Origin: Megamerina dolium
Lineage: Eukaryota > Arthropoda > Insecta > Diptera > Megamerinidae
Assembly: GCA_963854835.1 (NCBI GenBank)
Contig: OY978526.1
Span: forward strand, 92,084,140-92,148,139
DNA length: 64,000 nt
Direction of reading: 5' to 3'
The notes below the pieces were generated by a model. That model worked only from the letters and a program-made list of their open reading frames with translations. It did not search any database and was not told the DNA's origin. The position numbers and the translations under genes are program-made. Below are positions 47,758 through 61,400 of the stretch, piece by piece; position 1 is the stretch's first letter, and the number at the start of each line of letters is the position of its first letter.

Positions 47758-48851
47758 TATATTGCTATAAATGAGGTCATCTTCTATATATTAGTATGTG
47801 GGTGTGTTATAGCTCTTCTATATATGTATTTATATTTTCTTCATATGCTGTATGCGCTATACCACATATAACATATAGATATAAATGGGTTGTGGTTTTT
47901 CTAATTAAGTTAAAAGCAAATATTTTTTTTTTGTCTAATTTATAGCAAATTCTCTTGTTTGCAATTATTCTTTGAAATTTCAAAATATTTTAGTATTACC
48001 ATACAATTACTAGTAAATATTTACTTTGTAAATAACTATTCGTACATATGGCTTTATTTGTATGATCTCACTTATTGTGCTTGTACTCGTGAAATGTATT
48101 GAATGTTTTTTTGGTCTCTTCGATTTTCATCAATGCAAAAGCATTTTGTGCGTTCGGAACAATATTTGGCTTTGGCTTTTGGGTTATTTTATTAATATAA
48201 CTGTGCCCATTTCTAATATTTATACAAAACATTTTTACATATTTTTATAAATGATTTCTTTTCGTTTTTCAATATTGCAACAATATGGCAGTAAATTATA
48301 ATTACATTTTCATCTCGGCAATGCCGTCACTATCTCGTCGTCGTCGATATTTTTTGCATTGCGTTGGTAAATAAAAATTCTGTCAAATGTATAGGTAAAT
48401 ATAAATGTATGTATTCAACTTTGCCTTTGTTTCACAGAAAAAATATTGCTGCGTTGAAATGACCTTGGCATATACATACATATGTTGATCTTACAAAGCA
48501 CAAAATCAATGGTCTTTAATCAGGAGCGCACTTGATTAATGTAGAGTAAATAATTTCTTTGAGGCGCCCTCTATCGTTCACATCGTCAATCAATAGTTGT
48601 TCGAAGATAGATGGTGCATGTTGGAACGCCGTATGAAATGCGATCATATCAACTAGTAATATGGTAAGGAGTTCTTTTAAAGAGCCTGACCTATCTACAG
48701 GCAAAGGAAGAAGTGGCATTTTTTTAATTTGTTAAAGTATACGGACTCATCTTTACACTTCTTGATATGACATTTGGTGATCTTACATTTTTTAATGGAA
48801 TAATTTTATTAGCCAAAAAGATTGAATTTGGCCGTGCAAATATGAAAGTTA
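47758..48851. other. No gene seen; unexplained small open frame at 48516-48719
   Basis: The minus strand encodes MPLLPLPVDRSGSLKELLTI, then FQHAPSIFEQLLIDDVNDRG (68 codons, ending CAPD). Composition is protein-like, but I cannot name it. The flanks lack obvious splice signals. Confidence 0.3.
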
Positions 48852-49241
48852 TAGGTTAGGTTAGGTTATGTGGCTGCCCTCTCTCTGAGAGGATACACTT
48901 AGGCCAGAAAGGCCCATTGTGATACCAACGAGCTTCTTCTCCAATACTGTTGTGCGTGTTAAATTTGGACAGCATTAGAAGGGACCTACGTATATTAGAA
49001 GGTTCCGAACGGCAGAACCCTTGTGACATCACTTTAACTTAGTTTTGTCACAAAGCTCATTTAAGAAGAATTTTTTGCAAATTATTACTGTCGGAAAATT
49101 GCTAATTCTTGCCGGCAGATGGGTATCGTTCGAAAGAAAAATTTTTTCGATGTCATATTTTGTTATGCTTCAGCTGGGGATTGAACCCACGACCTATAGA
49201 TCAGAAGGCCAACGCACTAATCACTGAGCTACGGCACCCAC
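48852..49241 (-). mobile_element. SINE (tail type A), full length
   Basis: Same layout as 38229-38617: head with TAGCTCAGTGATTAG and GGTTCAATCCCC, core, and tail ending AACCTAACCTAACCTAT. The (TAACC)-like end is the insertion tail. Confidence 0.87.
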
Positions 49242-51859
49242 ATGAAAGACATAAAACACACAAGAATTGTGCAAAGCACAAAGCAATGTGCACTGAAGCT
49301 AATTTTAACAGACTCAGAAATATAAAAATATGTATGCTTGTGTGGTTATGGTATGTAGTATATTTGTATATAATATAGGTTTTTTGTATGATTTGTTGCG
49401 TCGTTAATATTTTTACATTGAACATTTTTTTTATAAGCACGATATATAAATATATAAATTGTACAAATATTTATAGACTATATTAATTTTGAATGTCTAT
49501 ACCATAATGATTAATAGACGTCAATTGTTGTTTCCCAATGTGTAGTTTTGTGAAAGAAAATTTGTAGAGAAATGACAAAATATAATAACAACAGAAAGAA
49601 AATCAATAAGTGTTACTACTGCAGTTGTTGACAAAACGAATGAGTGTTAAAAGCACTACTTGGTGAATTGTTACAAGCAATATGTAACCTATACATACAT
49701 ATAATACTTGTATATGTATATGATTTATAAAAAGCTTTATCCTTTATTTCTAGTTTATGTTGTTTCATTTAATTTAGTAGAAATATGTATTTCATTTTCT
49801 TCATTCCATTTTCTTCTTTATTTATACAATCGGTCATGTACTAAGCATTCGTTTGGTCGTCAAGAGCATTCCTAAAGTTCATTGAACTTGAAGCGCTTAG
49901 AAAAAAAAAAATAAAATAAAAAGAGTGAGAGAGATTTAAAAATATTTTCAGTTAAATCAGTTAAATCAGTTAATTAAGCAATTAAGCAGCATAGTAATTG
50001 TAAAATTTATTTAAATTAATTTAAGTATTTTTTTATTGCCGTTACCCTTTTTTATGGTATTTATAACTTACTTTTGAGCTATTCGCTTTAATAGGAGATG
50101 ACCATAAGTTATGTGGAATTTTTATTTAATTACGATCCTGAAAGAATGCGCTCTTTCTTTGGTCGAAATTTGTTGACATACTGAAATGTAATGGAATTTA
50201 AGCAGATCTTGGCGGAACTTTTTGAATTCCTGCCCTAAAGTTTAAGATTTTAATTTTTTTCTTACTCGAAAATTGCTAATTTGAAATCACACTTAATTTG
50301 CAGCTGGTGCGTAAAATATTACAGCCTCAAAACTTTCTGTGATACGAGGGTATTTAGGTAGTACTTCTCATCAATAACAGCAATCAGCAAGCAATTATAT
50401 TTAAAAACAGAATTACAGTGATTTTTTTTCTCATGCCTTAAGCTGATATTCACGTATTTTTATTTTTATGAAATTTTGTCGGCTTTGATGAGTTGTGCAA
50501 TTTGTAGCCTTTGATAAAATTTTTGCTAAAACAATATTTTACTATTAACTACTACGAAATTTTATCTGTTTAGTATTTAAAAATTGTTTATATTTATAGC
50601 AGTTAAGATTAAGGGGTAGGAAATACTTTTTCTTCGTTTTAACTAGGAAAAGACACATAACATTTTTGATCTCATCGTATATTAAAAGGTGTGCCCACAA
50701 TTTTAGAAGAAACGCACAAAATCCAGTTTTCTGCATAAAAAAAAAAAATCAAAATACCTACAATGAATTCTATATTTTTTCATATATCATTGTTATTCCT
50801 TTAGAAAAAAGAAATATATATTTAAAAAATCTCCCTATAGACTCACTCCACCCTAATGTGTGTGTTTCGTAGAAGTAGATGATGGACAAACAGAAAAAGA
50901 AAATCAATATTATTACAAAAATTATGAAATGTTTAACTTAGATTTTTGTTTGGTTTCCATTTTCTGCAACCAACACAGCAACCAACATCGGCTAATATTC
51001 ATTGATATGATAATATTGGTATTGGTAGGTATGTATATAAATGCTCTATTTTGACCCATGGAGCTGCTGATGGCTGTTGTTGTATTAAAGAAAACAATAA
51101 GAAACAATTGTTATTGAACACATTCACATTCAACATCTAGATTCTAGAGTGTCGTTAGAAGCCTAAGAAGTGTGTTATGCATGTTTCTATTTCTATTGAG
51201 TTGTCTCTTTCTCTATTTAGTTAGGTATTTCAGTTGTTAATTTATTTTGTAAATACTAATGGCATTTCTGAAAAAAAGTAGTACATAGTAGATATAAATA
51301 AAATGTAGATGTTTAGTTCTTATATTAAGTACATAATATAAGTGAATTGTTCAACATTATAGTCTATTGTAAGGCCTTATTTTGTCAAAATAAGATAGAT
51401 AACATAAACGTTTATAATACATTGTTTTTACTATATTTGTATTCAATGGTCTGAAAACTACTAGATTATATACATACTTAAAACAAAGATAAAATTAGAT
51501 TAATATCGTGTTGATGGTGGTATTATAATTTTATGGAGACATTACACATGTGTATGGCTTTTCGTTTTTCAAATGGGTTTATCTCATTTTGTAAAGTTAC
51601 TCCCAAATAATCATAATTGCAATGTCTATAATAAATGTAATATGATTGCAGAAAACATACCATTGCATACTTGCAGGCATATATTAAAAAATAGTACCAT
51701 AATTATGCATGTATACCAGTTAGTAAAGTGTTATACAATTGCGTATATGCTATATTTATACATATAAATAATATATAGTATATTCAAAAAGTTTAATTAT
51801 TTTATACAGTAGATCATTAATAAAAAATTATCTCTTTCTTTTTTCCTTTTTTTTTATAG
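49242..51859. other. No gene seen upstream of the JAKMIP-like gene
   Basis: AT-rich. A non-coding first exon and promoter of the coiled-coil gene could lie here or further left, but nothing marks them. Confidence 0.45.
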
Positions 51860-52440
51860 TAAAACGCCATTGAAGAATCCAACGAAGTGCCATATTACAA
51901 TTTAAGAATAAAACGAATTGATAGAGAATTGATTGAGTATCCATATGCAAATAGTGGCTCATTAGCACCAAAAAAGGAATAGGAATTTGGAAAAAAACCT
52001 ATACATATAAGTATACTATTTATAATAATACAATAAAGTATACAAATACACAACACGTGTTATAGATTCTTTTTTACATTAAAAAGGAAATATAACAGAA
52101 AATCCTTAATAAAAGCGATAAATCGTGTAGAGTACATTAGAATACTACTACGAAAATAATATAAATCAGCACTGATACTTATAAATATTACACTGCACTT
52201 GTACGATTAAGTCTAAATAAAGAAGATAATAAATAACAGCACATAAGAATAGAAAGAAAGCAGTTCCTTATATCACCCATAAACGCACTCAAAGAGGAGT
52301 TCTCAAATAAAACGCTTCCAATAGAAGCTTTCAAACGGGTCGGACTTACCAACACCAATAAAACTAAAATCTTCCCTTCAACGAACAAATTTACATATAT
52401 ACATATACAGAGGGTCAAAGAGAAAAAATACAAAAATAAA
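51860..52440 (+). other. Probable 5' untranslated part of the first coding exon
   Basis: A strong pyrimidine tract ending TTTTTATAG at 51859 looks like a splice acceptor. The ~580 bp after it contain stops in the frame of the ATG at 52441 until 52236, so it would be 5' UTR. An upstream non-coding exon and promoter must then lie further left; I could not locate them. Confidence 0.4.
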
Positions 52441-55400
52441 ATGGCAGATAAAGAAAGAAATATTAGTAATAAAACGACCTCTAGCAAAACGTTGTTAGAC
52501 GGAACAAATGACGACGTCGATAACAGAATACAACAACAAGAAAAACAAACACAACAACATATTGCTGCTTCGACCACATTGCCCAAGAGTGGTGAAGCAC
52601 AAATGTTAAATAAACTGGCGCATAATCTTAGCGAGAGTTACCAGCTTGTTAAGCAACGACAACAGAAATACAATAAACTTAGTGCCAAAAGTGTCCCCAA
52701 TGATGGCACTATCAAGAAAGCACTAGCACAGCAAGAACAGCAAGTACCAAGCCGCATGAATGGATCATGTGTGACACAACAGAATAGTAACAATAAAAAC
52801 AACAATAATAACACTGGAGCTATTACTAGCAATGGTGATAGTAGTAACGGTGGCGATAACGGCAACAACGCTGCGGATGGTGGTGGCAGTGATTGGCAAG
52901 AAGTCATTTCGGCCACAAACAATAAGCTCAAACGTAAAAAGAAGCTCTCCGCATCATTGACATCTGTAACAGATTCTGTGAATCAAGAAAAACGTACGCG
53001 CATCGAAGGAATTCAATTGAATTGTCGTGGTAAACTACAAATTACAGAAACAAATTGTTGCACTGGTATCCCGGCAACAAACACAAATACTTGTCCAACA
53101 CAAATGGCGAAAGCTGAGAAATTTGTGTCGAAACCGCCGTTACCACCGTTAGCCGCAAAGAATTCCACAACGACAACAACAACAACAACAACAATAACAG
53201 CACTTACACAACAAGTAAAGGTGCCACCACCACCGCGTTTGAAACGTAAACTCCAGGAGAATGTACAAACTATACAAAAGTTGAATGCACTCACAGAACA
53301 ATTACGTTTGGAAATCAATGAGTTAAAGTCGAATTTGACAACAGAACGTGGTGCTGTTCGAGTCTTAAGGTAAACGCATATGTACTTTATATCATTTTAA
53401 AATCAACTCAATTTTTCAATAATTTGGCGAGAAGCTAGATAAAGAATAAATTATTTTGATACAAATCCACATAAATTCAATTGGACAGGTGTAGTAAAAA
53501 GAAATCCATTATTTTTCCAATAGATGGCTTTAGGAATCTGTATCTCGCGTTGTATAATTCCGATCAGGTTAAGCTAGATGGCGTTAGAAAAATAGGATTT
53601 CGTACTAAATAAACTTTTCAGGCAGTTTTCTGATTGCTTGACTCAGTATTGTTTGAGCACGCGTCAAAGATGGACACCAGTAAAGAGAAAATACGCCATA
53701 TTTTACAGTTTTTCTTCGATAAAGACGAAAACGCAAGCCAGACGGCTGAAAATGTGAATAGTGTTTATGGTCCTGATACTGTAACAGCCAATCACGTGCT
53801 ATTTTGGTTTTGTCGATTCCGTTCCGATAATTTTGATGTCAAAGATGCACCACTCTCTGGAAGGCCAATTGTCGAAAATATCGATAAAATAATGGAAATC
53901 GTCGAGTCTGACCATCATGTAAGCACTGTTTCTATTGTCCAGGAGCTAAACATTGCACAAAAAAAAAATTGTTGGTGATAAAAAGTCAGGAAGGTTTTGC
54001 TATGTGTTTTTTGGGATTGGCAGGGAATCATCTACTATGAGCTGCTCCCCTACGACCAAACTCTTAATTCGGACCTGTACTGTCAACAATTGGACTGTCT
54101 GAAGGAAGAAATCGCCCAGAAGCGGCCAGCTTTGGCCAATAGGAGAGGAATTGTGTACCATCAGGACAACGCCAGGCCACACACATCGATAGTGGCTCGC
54201 CAGGAGCTCCGAGAGCTTGTTTGGGAGGTTCTTATGCATCCACCTTATAGTCCGGACCTGGCACCAAGTGATTACTACGTGTTCCTGTCTATGGCGAATG
54301 ATTTTGCTGGTGAAAAATTCGCCTCAAGAGAGCTAGTGAAAATCGACTGTCCCAGTTTTTTGCCAATAGGGACGAGGGTTTCTATGAGAGTGGTAATTTT
54401 AAAATTACCTTCAAAATGGCAACAAGTTATCGAACAAAACGTTGCATATTTGACCTAAATCGGATCATTCTAACTATGCCAAATAAAACCTTCAATGTAA
54501 TGTACAAATAATGGATTTCTTTTTACTAGACCTTATTCTTATGCATTAACTAATATGAATTAAGCTTAAATAAATGTAAATAATGTTGAACATTTCTCGA
54601 AACTGTTCGAAAAATTTGTGCGATAACATAGAATTTTTAGAGCCTTAAATTTTTTGAAATTTGTTCTATAATTCAAATATGATGTTATCGAAAGTGCTGT
54701 ATAAAGAGTAGCCGTAAAGCGATGTATGGGTGTATTGTAATTTAAAATTTGTAAGGCTTCTCACAGAGTTTTAACTTTATAAAGCATATATTTGTATTTA
54801 TACAAATTAAATCTACTTTTGCCCCACAGAGCCCAAAATGAGTCAGAGACACGTAAATGGAAGAACGAAGTCAAAAAACTACAAAACTCAATGGAACACC
54901 TAAAGAAGAACAGTGTCATACAGAATAGAAAAACGACTGAAGGCTCACAAGCTAGTGTTGAGAATTTATCACATCCCATAACATCAGCGAGTGGCTTGGT
55001 TAATTATGAAATACAAAGACTGACAAATGAGATTATTGCTCTCAAGGAAGCAAATAAAAATTTAGAAGAAAAGAAAATGGTAAGTCTTGCATGAAACCAT
55101 ATAGTTTGCATGTTTTTTCATTTACATCCATATGTATGTTATTTAATTCTTTACACTGCATATGCTGCAAATGCGTTTCTAGTGCCTCTTATGTTCCCAA
55201 ATTTCCCATAATAATGCTAGAAAAGCTAATGCTAAGCCCAAGACTAACAGAAAGAAGGCCGCCTGAAAATGTGGCAGTTTTAAAACGACCGGATCGTCAT
55301 CGTTCTTTTGACTTCGTAAAACACTTTTCCCCGCCTTCCAGAAGGCTACATTCATTAAGTGCTCCCAGTAGATATTAAAGCCAAACTCATGTGCACTTCG

Positions 55401-58400
55401 TATGAGTGTATTGAAAAAGCCCAAATACGGTGAACCATAGGGTACAATAAAAACTGCATGAAATGGCACTAAACATGTGGACATCAGATGATATAGTGGA
55501 CGACCGAAATGTGAGTGATTGCGAGAATGTGCCTGAAAATGTGCCACATGAAATTTTTGCAAATATGCATATGTGATATTATTGCTGGATAAATATTGAA
55601 ATAGCGTAATGTCGGAGACAGCGGTCATTTTGGTCTTTATAATTGCTTCATAGGGATTACTCATATTGAGAAAGTTATCCAAATGTTTTATGTGACGTGG
55701 AAACATCAAGAGCCTGTAGGGCGATAGTGCCAAGTCTTTTATTGTATTTATATCTGGTAAATACTTGCGAAATACCAAGTTGCTTGTGAGATTTCCTTTG
55801 AAAGCATTACATATAAGCATGCCATAGAAAAGCCAAAAGAAGAGAAATAATCGCAGGGACAATTTGGTGGGAATATGAGAGAATGGCATTGATAGAGTAC
55901 TAGCAAATAGCTGCAATAGCACATAATTCGAAAAGCATAAACGTCTATAGAATAATACACAGAATGTATACGCCAATGGGATGGATAGAAAAATTGGTAA
56001 CCAAACAGAGCTATGAAATGTACGAAATAAATTCCAAAATGTTGTTGCAATCTTTGCTTTCGGCACTAATACACTCAAGTCATCGCGTAAATGTACTACC
56101 GTACTTTCGACACGTCTATGAAATGTTTTTAACGATAGAAAACGGATGTTCATTGCAATATCATCCTTTTCAGTATAGATCTCATTGAAACATATTTCGG
56201 TACTCCTATTATGTTGATCAAATACACTTAACTTATCCACAATCCATGTAGCATTCAATCGTTCGGCAATATAACGCGACATAAGTCCATCAATACCAAT
56301 AATTGAACCGTCATCTTTGAAAATGGCACGTATTTCATCGGGATAAATACACATACGCAATGGTTTTCCATGCATATTTGGTAAACTCTTTGGAAAGAGT
56401 TCATTTTCATCGGGCAGCTGGTTTTTATAGTCGATTTTGATGAGAAAATCCTCAGTGAATGGATTATATCGATAAATATGTAGGCGCTCTCTGCGAACGA
56501 ACATTATCACAATGTTTAGCAACCAAATATTCCAGAATTGTTGAAATGCTGTACGAAGCCACTGCTTTGTAATCAAACTGGAATCTTCAATCAGCAATAG
56601 AACGTATGAAAGATGTTTGGCAGCAGATTTCTTCTGGATAATGCCCAATTCAACAGATTGGGTAGTGTTATGCAATATCATCAGCAGATGCATAAGTACA
56701 CCGTCGTCTTTTACAGCTTCTAATGGTGTAGTTCTGACTCTATTTCTGAAAATACGTATATGTACATTCGACAATGCAATAATTTATATTTTTTAGGTTA
56801 GCTCTTTAATTCTTATTCCTGTTGACTTACCTAATTGATATATAAGATATACCGCATTCACTTAATTCACGCAATATTGCACCAGAATAGCCCATTGAGG
56901 TGCCATTCTCAAAATAGACGTGAACCGTTTTGACACGAAAATTGCATAAAATCTTACTTGTATCATCGATTAAATGCAATTTCGATGTCGAATTCATCAA
57001 TATCTCACCAAAGACATGCGTTAGTGAAAATTGCAAAATTGCAATTGTAAAAATATTCAAAACGCAAAAAACTATCAGAGACATCATCAATGTTTTAAAA
57101 GCAACTACTTACTACCTTATGCTGATCACAATTGCTTTTATATATATATACACATGTAATGGTTACAATGTAATAACTCAAAAGTAGTTCAATAAAATGA
57201 ATGAATATCGTTTGTAGCTGATGTATGTAGTGTGTCATCATTTCGATGTGGCTATATTAATTTCATTAATGCATCAAAGTACAATAGGTTTGAAACTGTG
57301 GACAGACACATTGGTAGCCAAGTATGTAGATTGACAGGTCATGTATACATATTCATGCGTCTAAACACCTAGGTCCTCTTACTTGTACATATGTAATTAA
57401 TATGGAAACATTGTCTGTGCCTGAGCAAATATTTGCATAGTTTTACACTCAAATATATATGCGTGTAATATTTTAATGATGACAACATTGATAGACATCA
57501 ATGATTGAGGGATAAACAAAGAGTGTTTCTCAAACTTTTCGAATTCATATTAAGTTGACAGACTAGGGGAATGTATATATCTGAAAATATCTGAAATATA
57601 TGAAGATCTTTACTTTCTTATAGCCTAGACAGACGGCAGCATTAAACCGAATTAACAGCACACTTAATCCGAATAACATATTAACCTTACAGACGGCAAT
57701 ATTGCGGATTATGTAAACAGCTGATTGCTGTTTTATTAGGTTTGCTCAATTACATTACTATTACTTATTTATATTACATTTTCCGTCGTCTGTCACTCTC
57801 GATATGAGAATACTTACAAGAAGTACGCGAACTGAAAACTATCACAAACTTGTAAATTAACATTCAGAGTACGTAATTGACAGCTGGATTTATTTGTCCA
57901 CCAATGCTTTTCCTATCGAAAATTGTTAACAATTGTTGAAAGTTTTTTTGTTAGCAAACACACCTATTATTTTGTAAGTTGCATCGAGAAAAAATTCACA
58001 ATAGAAAACAGCTGTAAATTTTCAACAGTGTTGCCATCGAAAATTGCTTAATCCTCTTTAATTTTGAGAATGAACTCTAGAGCTAATGCGGATTAGCTGC
58101 AGTTAATGCCCGCGTTAATTCGAATTAACTCGTTAATCCGGATTAACGCTGCCTGTCTGTCTGTCTAGGCTATTAGGCTTCCTCCGCGATGGATCCTTAT
58201 TTCTTTCTTTAGCATAAAAAAATATACAGATATGTTTTACATGGTACGATATAGAAGCAATAATTTCGATATCAAAATACTTAATCTCAAAATATTGCAT
58301 TCATTGGCGAAACTAATTTTTGATGTTTGCGATTAAAGTGCATAATTTCAGAAACTCTGGTTTGAGTGTTGATAATCTGTTTAAATATATTCGTTTTAAG

Positions 58401-61400
58401 TTAATTAGAAAAGAAAAAAAAAATGAAAAACATTGGGAAAATTACAAATTTAATAACTTAATAATATCAAAGAACGGTGTGCATCCAAACAGTCGACATA
58501 AACTTTTCGATTAAAGAATGGAAACGTTAGAAAAATATGTCGCACAATTTATAGAAATTTAGACTGTTCCATAATTTCATAGTATCACTTGATGGATATA
58601 TATATACTAGGTATATGGAGATAATTTGAAAATTTTGAGAGCTTAGCAACACTATTTACTTTCAATCTTTAAAATTATTTGTCTTCATAAAGAATTTTAG
58701 TTACTTCTCATAACTATATTATAATTAAAAATAACTGTTGCTTCAATTAGTGTTAACTGTCTTGTGCATTATTCCCTTGTTTTTCCACACATATGTACAT
58801 ATACATTTACATTTATATATACATATGTATACGTATGTGTATACTAATACTATGTTTGTTGCATGATGAAGTTATTATATCGTTTATACCATATACACTT
58901 GGTATATGCATATAATTATAGTTAAATATGTTTATACTGCTGCTGATAGTTTATTATGGCATTGTTATGCATTTGCTCTAATTTTTTTTGGTCTTGAACC
59001 TACGCCTTTTATGTAACATATGCGTGCAATCTTGTATTTTGTGTGTGTTCCACTGTCTGAAATGTCGTCCATCAGTCAAATAGAATACAAGAAATTGAAA
59101 ACATTTGCAATTTACAGATAAATTGTGACGCTGAAAGACGTAAAGCAGCCGATATGCGCGCATTGAAAGATTCTTATGAAATCCGATTGACTCAATTAAC
59201 AAAATCTGCCAAAACTGAAATTTCACGTTTGGTAAGTTTTTACGCATGAATGGCATTCATCAGGCTATATGTTGTTGTTGTTGTTGTTGTTGATGATGGA
59301 AACGGTTTTCATAATGAAGCATAATGAATAAGCCCACAAATAAATAAGCTCACATAGAAATCTAAATTTTTATGGATTGATTGACTTTTATCTATATTAA
59401 TTATTAGCTATTGCTAGGGGGCTGTGAGCATTATGATCATATTATATGCCAACTGCAATTGTTTTATTCCAACCTTAGGTTAGATTAGGTTATGTGGCTG
59501 TCCTCTCTCTGAGACGACACACTTAGGCCAGAAATGCCCATTTTGATACAACAGTGATCCTCTTCCAATGCTATTGTGCGTATTAAAATTGGACAGCATT
59601 AGAAGAGACCTACTTATATTAGCCGCTACCGAATGGCGGAACCCTTGTGACATCACTTTAACCTAGTTGCGTCACAGAGCTCTTTTAAGAAGCATTTTTC
59701 GAAAGAAAAATCTTTTCAATATTAAATTTTGTTATGCTTCAGCCGGTGATTGAACCCACGACCTACAGATCAGAAGGCCAAAACACTAACCACTGAGCTT
59801 CGGCACCCACTATTCCAACCATAGGCTTCTAGCATATATGAGTAATTCGGTTGATGGCATGTGCCATACGTCAGAGGGAGCTGTGTATTGATGAATCTTT
59901 GACTTGCTGTTCGTGAATAATTACAGAGTATGCCAGCCATAGATCCACAAAACCATTTTACTGATATGGAATCTCAAATTGTAGAGTCTCCCATCAGATA
60001 ATCTTCATTATGATTTCGTTCGTTATGCTTTTTTATAGGAATTGGTGAACTATAACATTAATTTCATACAATAGGCTAACGACAAATGAATCATGCACTC
60101 GTGTTTAAAAGTTCTGTTTTGTAATAATGCCAGTTTTTTATTAGATGCTTGCAGATGTTTTAGCTGTGGTTTATTTTTCTTATTGTTCTCTAATGGCTTT
60201 TGATGTTGTGCTGCTGGTTTATCAATATCGTGTGCGTAAACCTTTTACACAAATTACTCTCCGAAGCTACACACGCAGATGCAGGCACACTCATAAATTA
60301 TGAGTGTGGACTATTGGCCTATGGTCTGTTTCTAATCGATTTAGAAGAAACATTTAAATAAGTAGCGGACCAATATGTAGCGTGGTAATGCCACTTACAA
60401 ACTACTCATCGACTCATTATGAAATTGAAATTTTTTCGATATGTAAAATGAAAGAAAATTTCATTTGTGAGTCATTCAATGGTCATTTCGATCTTTTATT
60501 ATTATAGTAGTTAAATTATGGTTTTATGCGCCTATTTCATTTAGGTATATAATAAAAAGGTGAATTATTTGTATGAATGAAACCCAATATATTTTTTTTC
60601 GCTTAGACTACAATGAAAATAAAGTAGAAACGAAAAAAGAAATACTTAAAAAGAATAAATCGAACACATGTAGTGCTTTTGTGGTAATGGTCTTCATTCT
60701 TAGTACGTGTAGGCACTACGTAACCCAAAGCAGCTTATGCGCGAAATCATTAAATTGCCAGCACATCGTATAATATTATACTTAAATACCTACGAAGTTT
60801 AATATGATGCTGTTCAAGTGTAGCCGTTGGCATTTTCAAAATATTCATCTAAGAACTCTAATTTTAAAACATCATAAATATAATCATATAAATGTGCGTG
60901 TAAACAGGAAAAAGGCGGTGCAAGTACTTGCATTCTCAAGGGAATGAAGTAATTGAAAAGAAGCTTAAAAATGTGTGAAAATTAAAACAACAATATTCTT
61001 CTTCTAGAATGGAAACCCAACTACGTTCTGCTATGTAATATAAATAAGTAATATAATGTAAGCTTTGTGAGCATTCGAAGAATGGGCTATTAGAGAGGCC
61101 ATAGTGTACAGAAAAGAAACACTTGTGTGACAATTGCAAGTTGCCAGAAATGTGTGTTGAAATTATGTACCAATGAGTCACAACTGGTAACCATTCTAGA
61201 AGGCTCTTGCAGTCTGCTGTTTCGAATGAGTTGTTCACGCAGCTGCAACATGCGTCATTAAATAATCTGAACAATTTCTTCCCACGATTTGAATAATAAA
61301 AAATAGGAATTAATTGTTTTTTTATGAAATAAATTTGCTCATATTGGTATTGGAATATTATTAATTGGTTGTACCTATAGAAGCATTACATATACATGTT

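Noticed and set aside
48852..48870. TTAGGTTAGG-like runs suggesting telomeric repeat
   Set aside because: They are the inverted TAACC tail of the SINE and occur only at SINE ends.
49170..49241. tRNA gene on the minus strand
   Set aside because: A and B boxes are present, but the acceptor stem does not pair, and the same head recurs at several SINE copies; it is a SINE promoter.
52237..52440. N-terminal extension of the coiled-coil protein upstream of 52441
   Set aside because: The frame is open for 67 codons but has no ATG and begins right after a stop; its composition is UTR-like.
52638..52931. Minus-strand Leu/Ser/Cys-rich open frame
   Set aside because: Antisense of the Gln/Asn-rich coding exon of the coiled-coil gene; such repeats open both strands.
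55964..56188. Plus-strand open frame over the receptor gene
   Set aside because: Antisense shadow of the ionotropic receptor exon.
57088..57090. TTG as receptor start codon
   Set aside because: Two ATGs follow directly; a TTG start is not expected in a fly nuclear gene.
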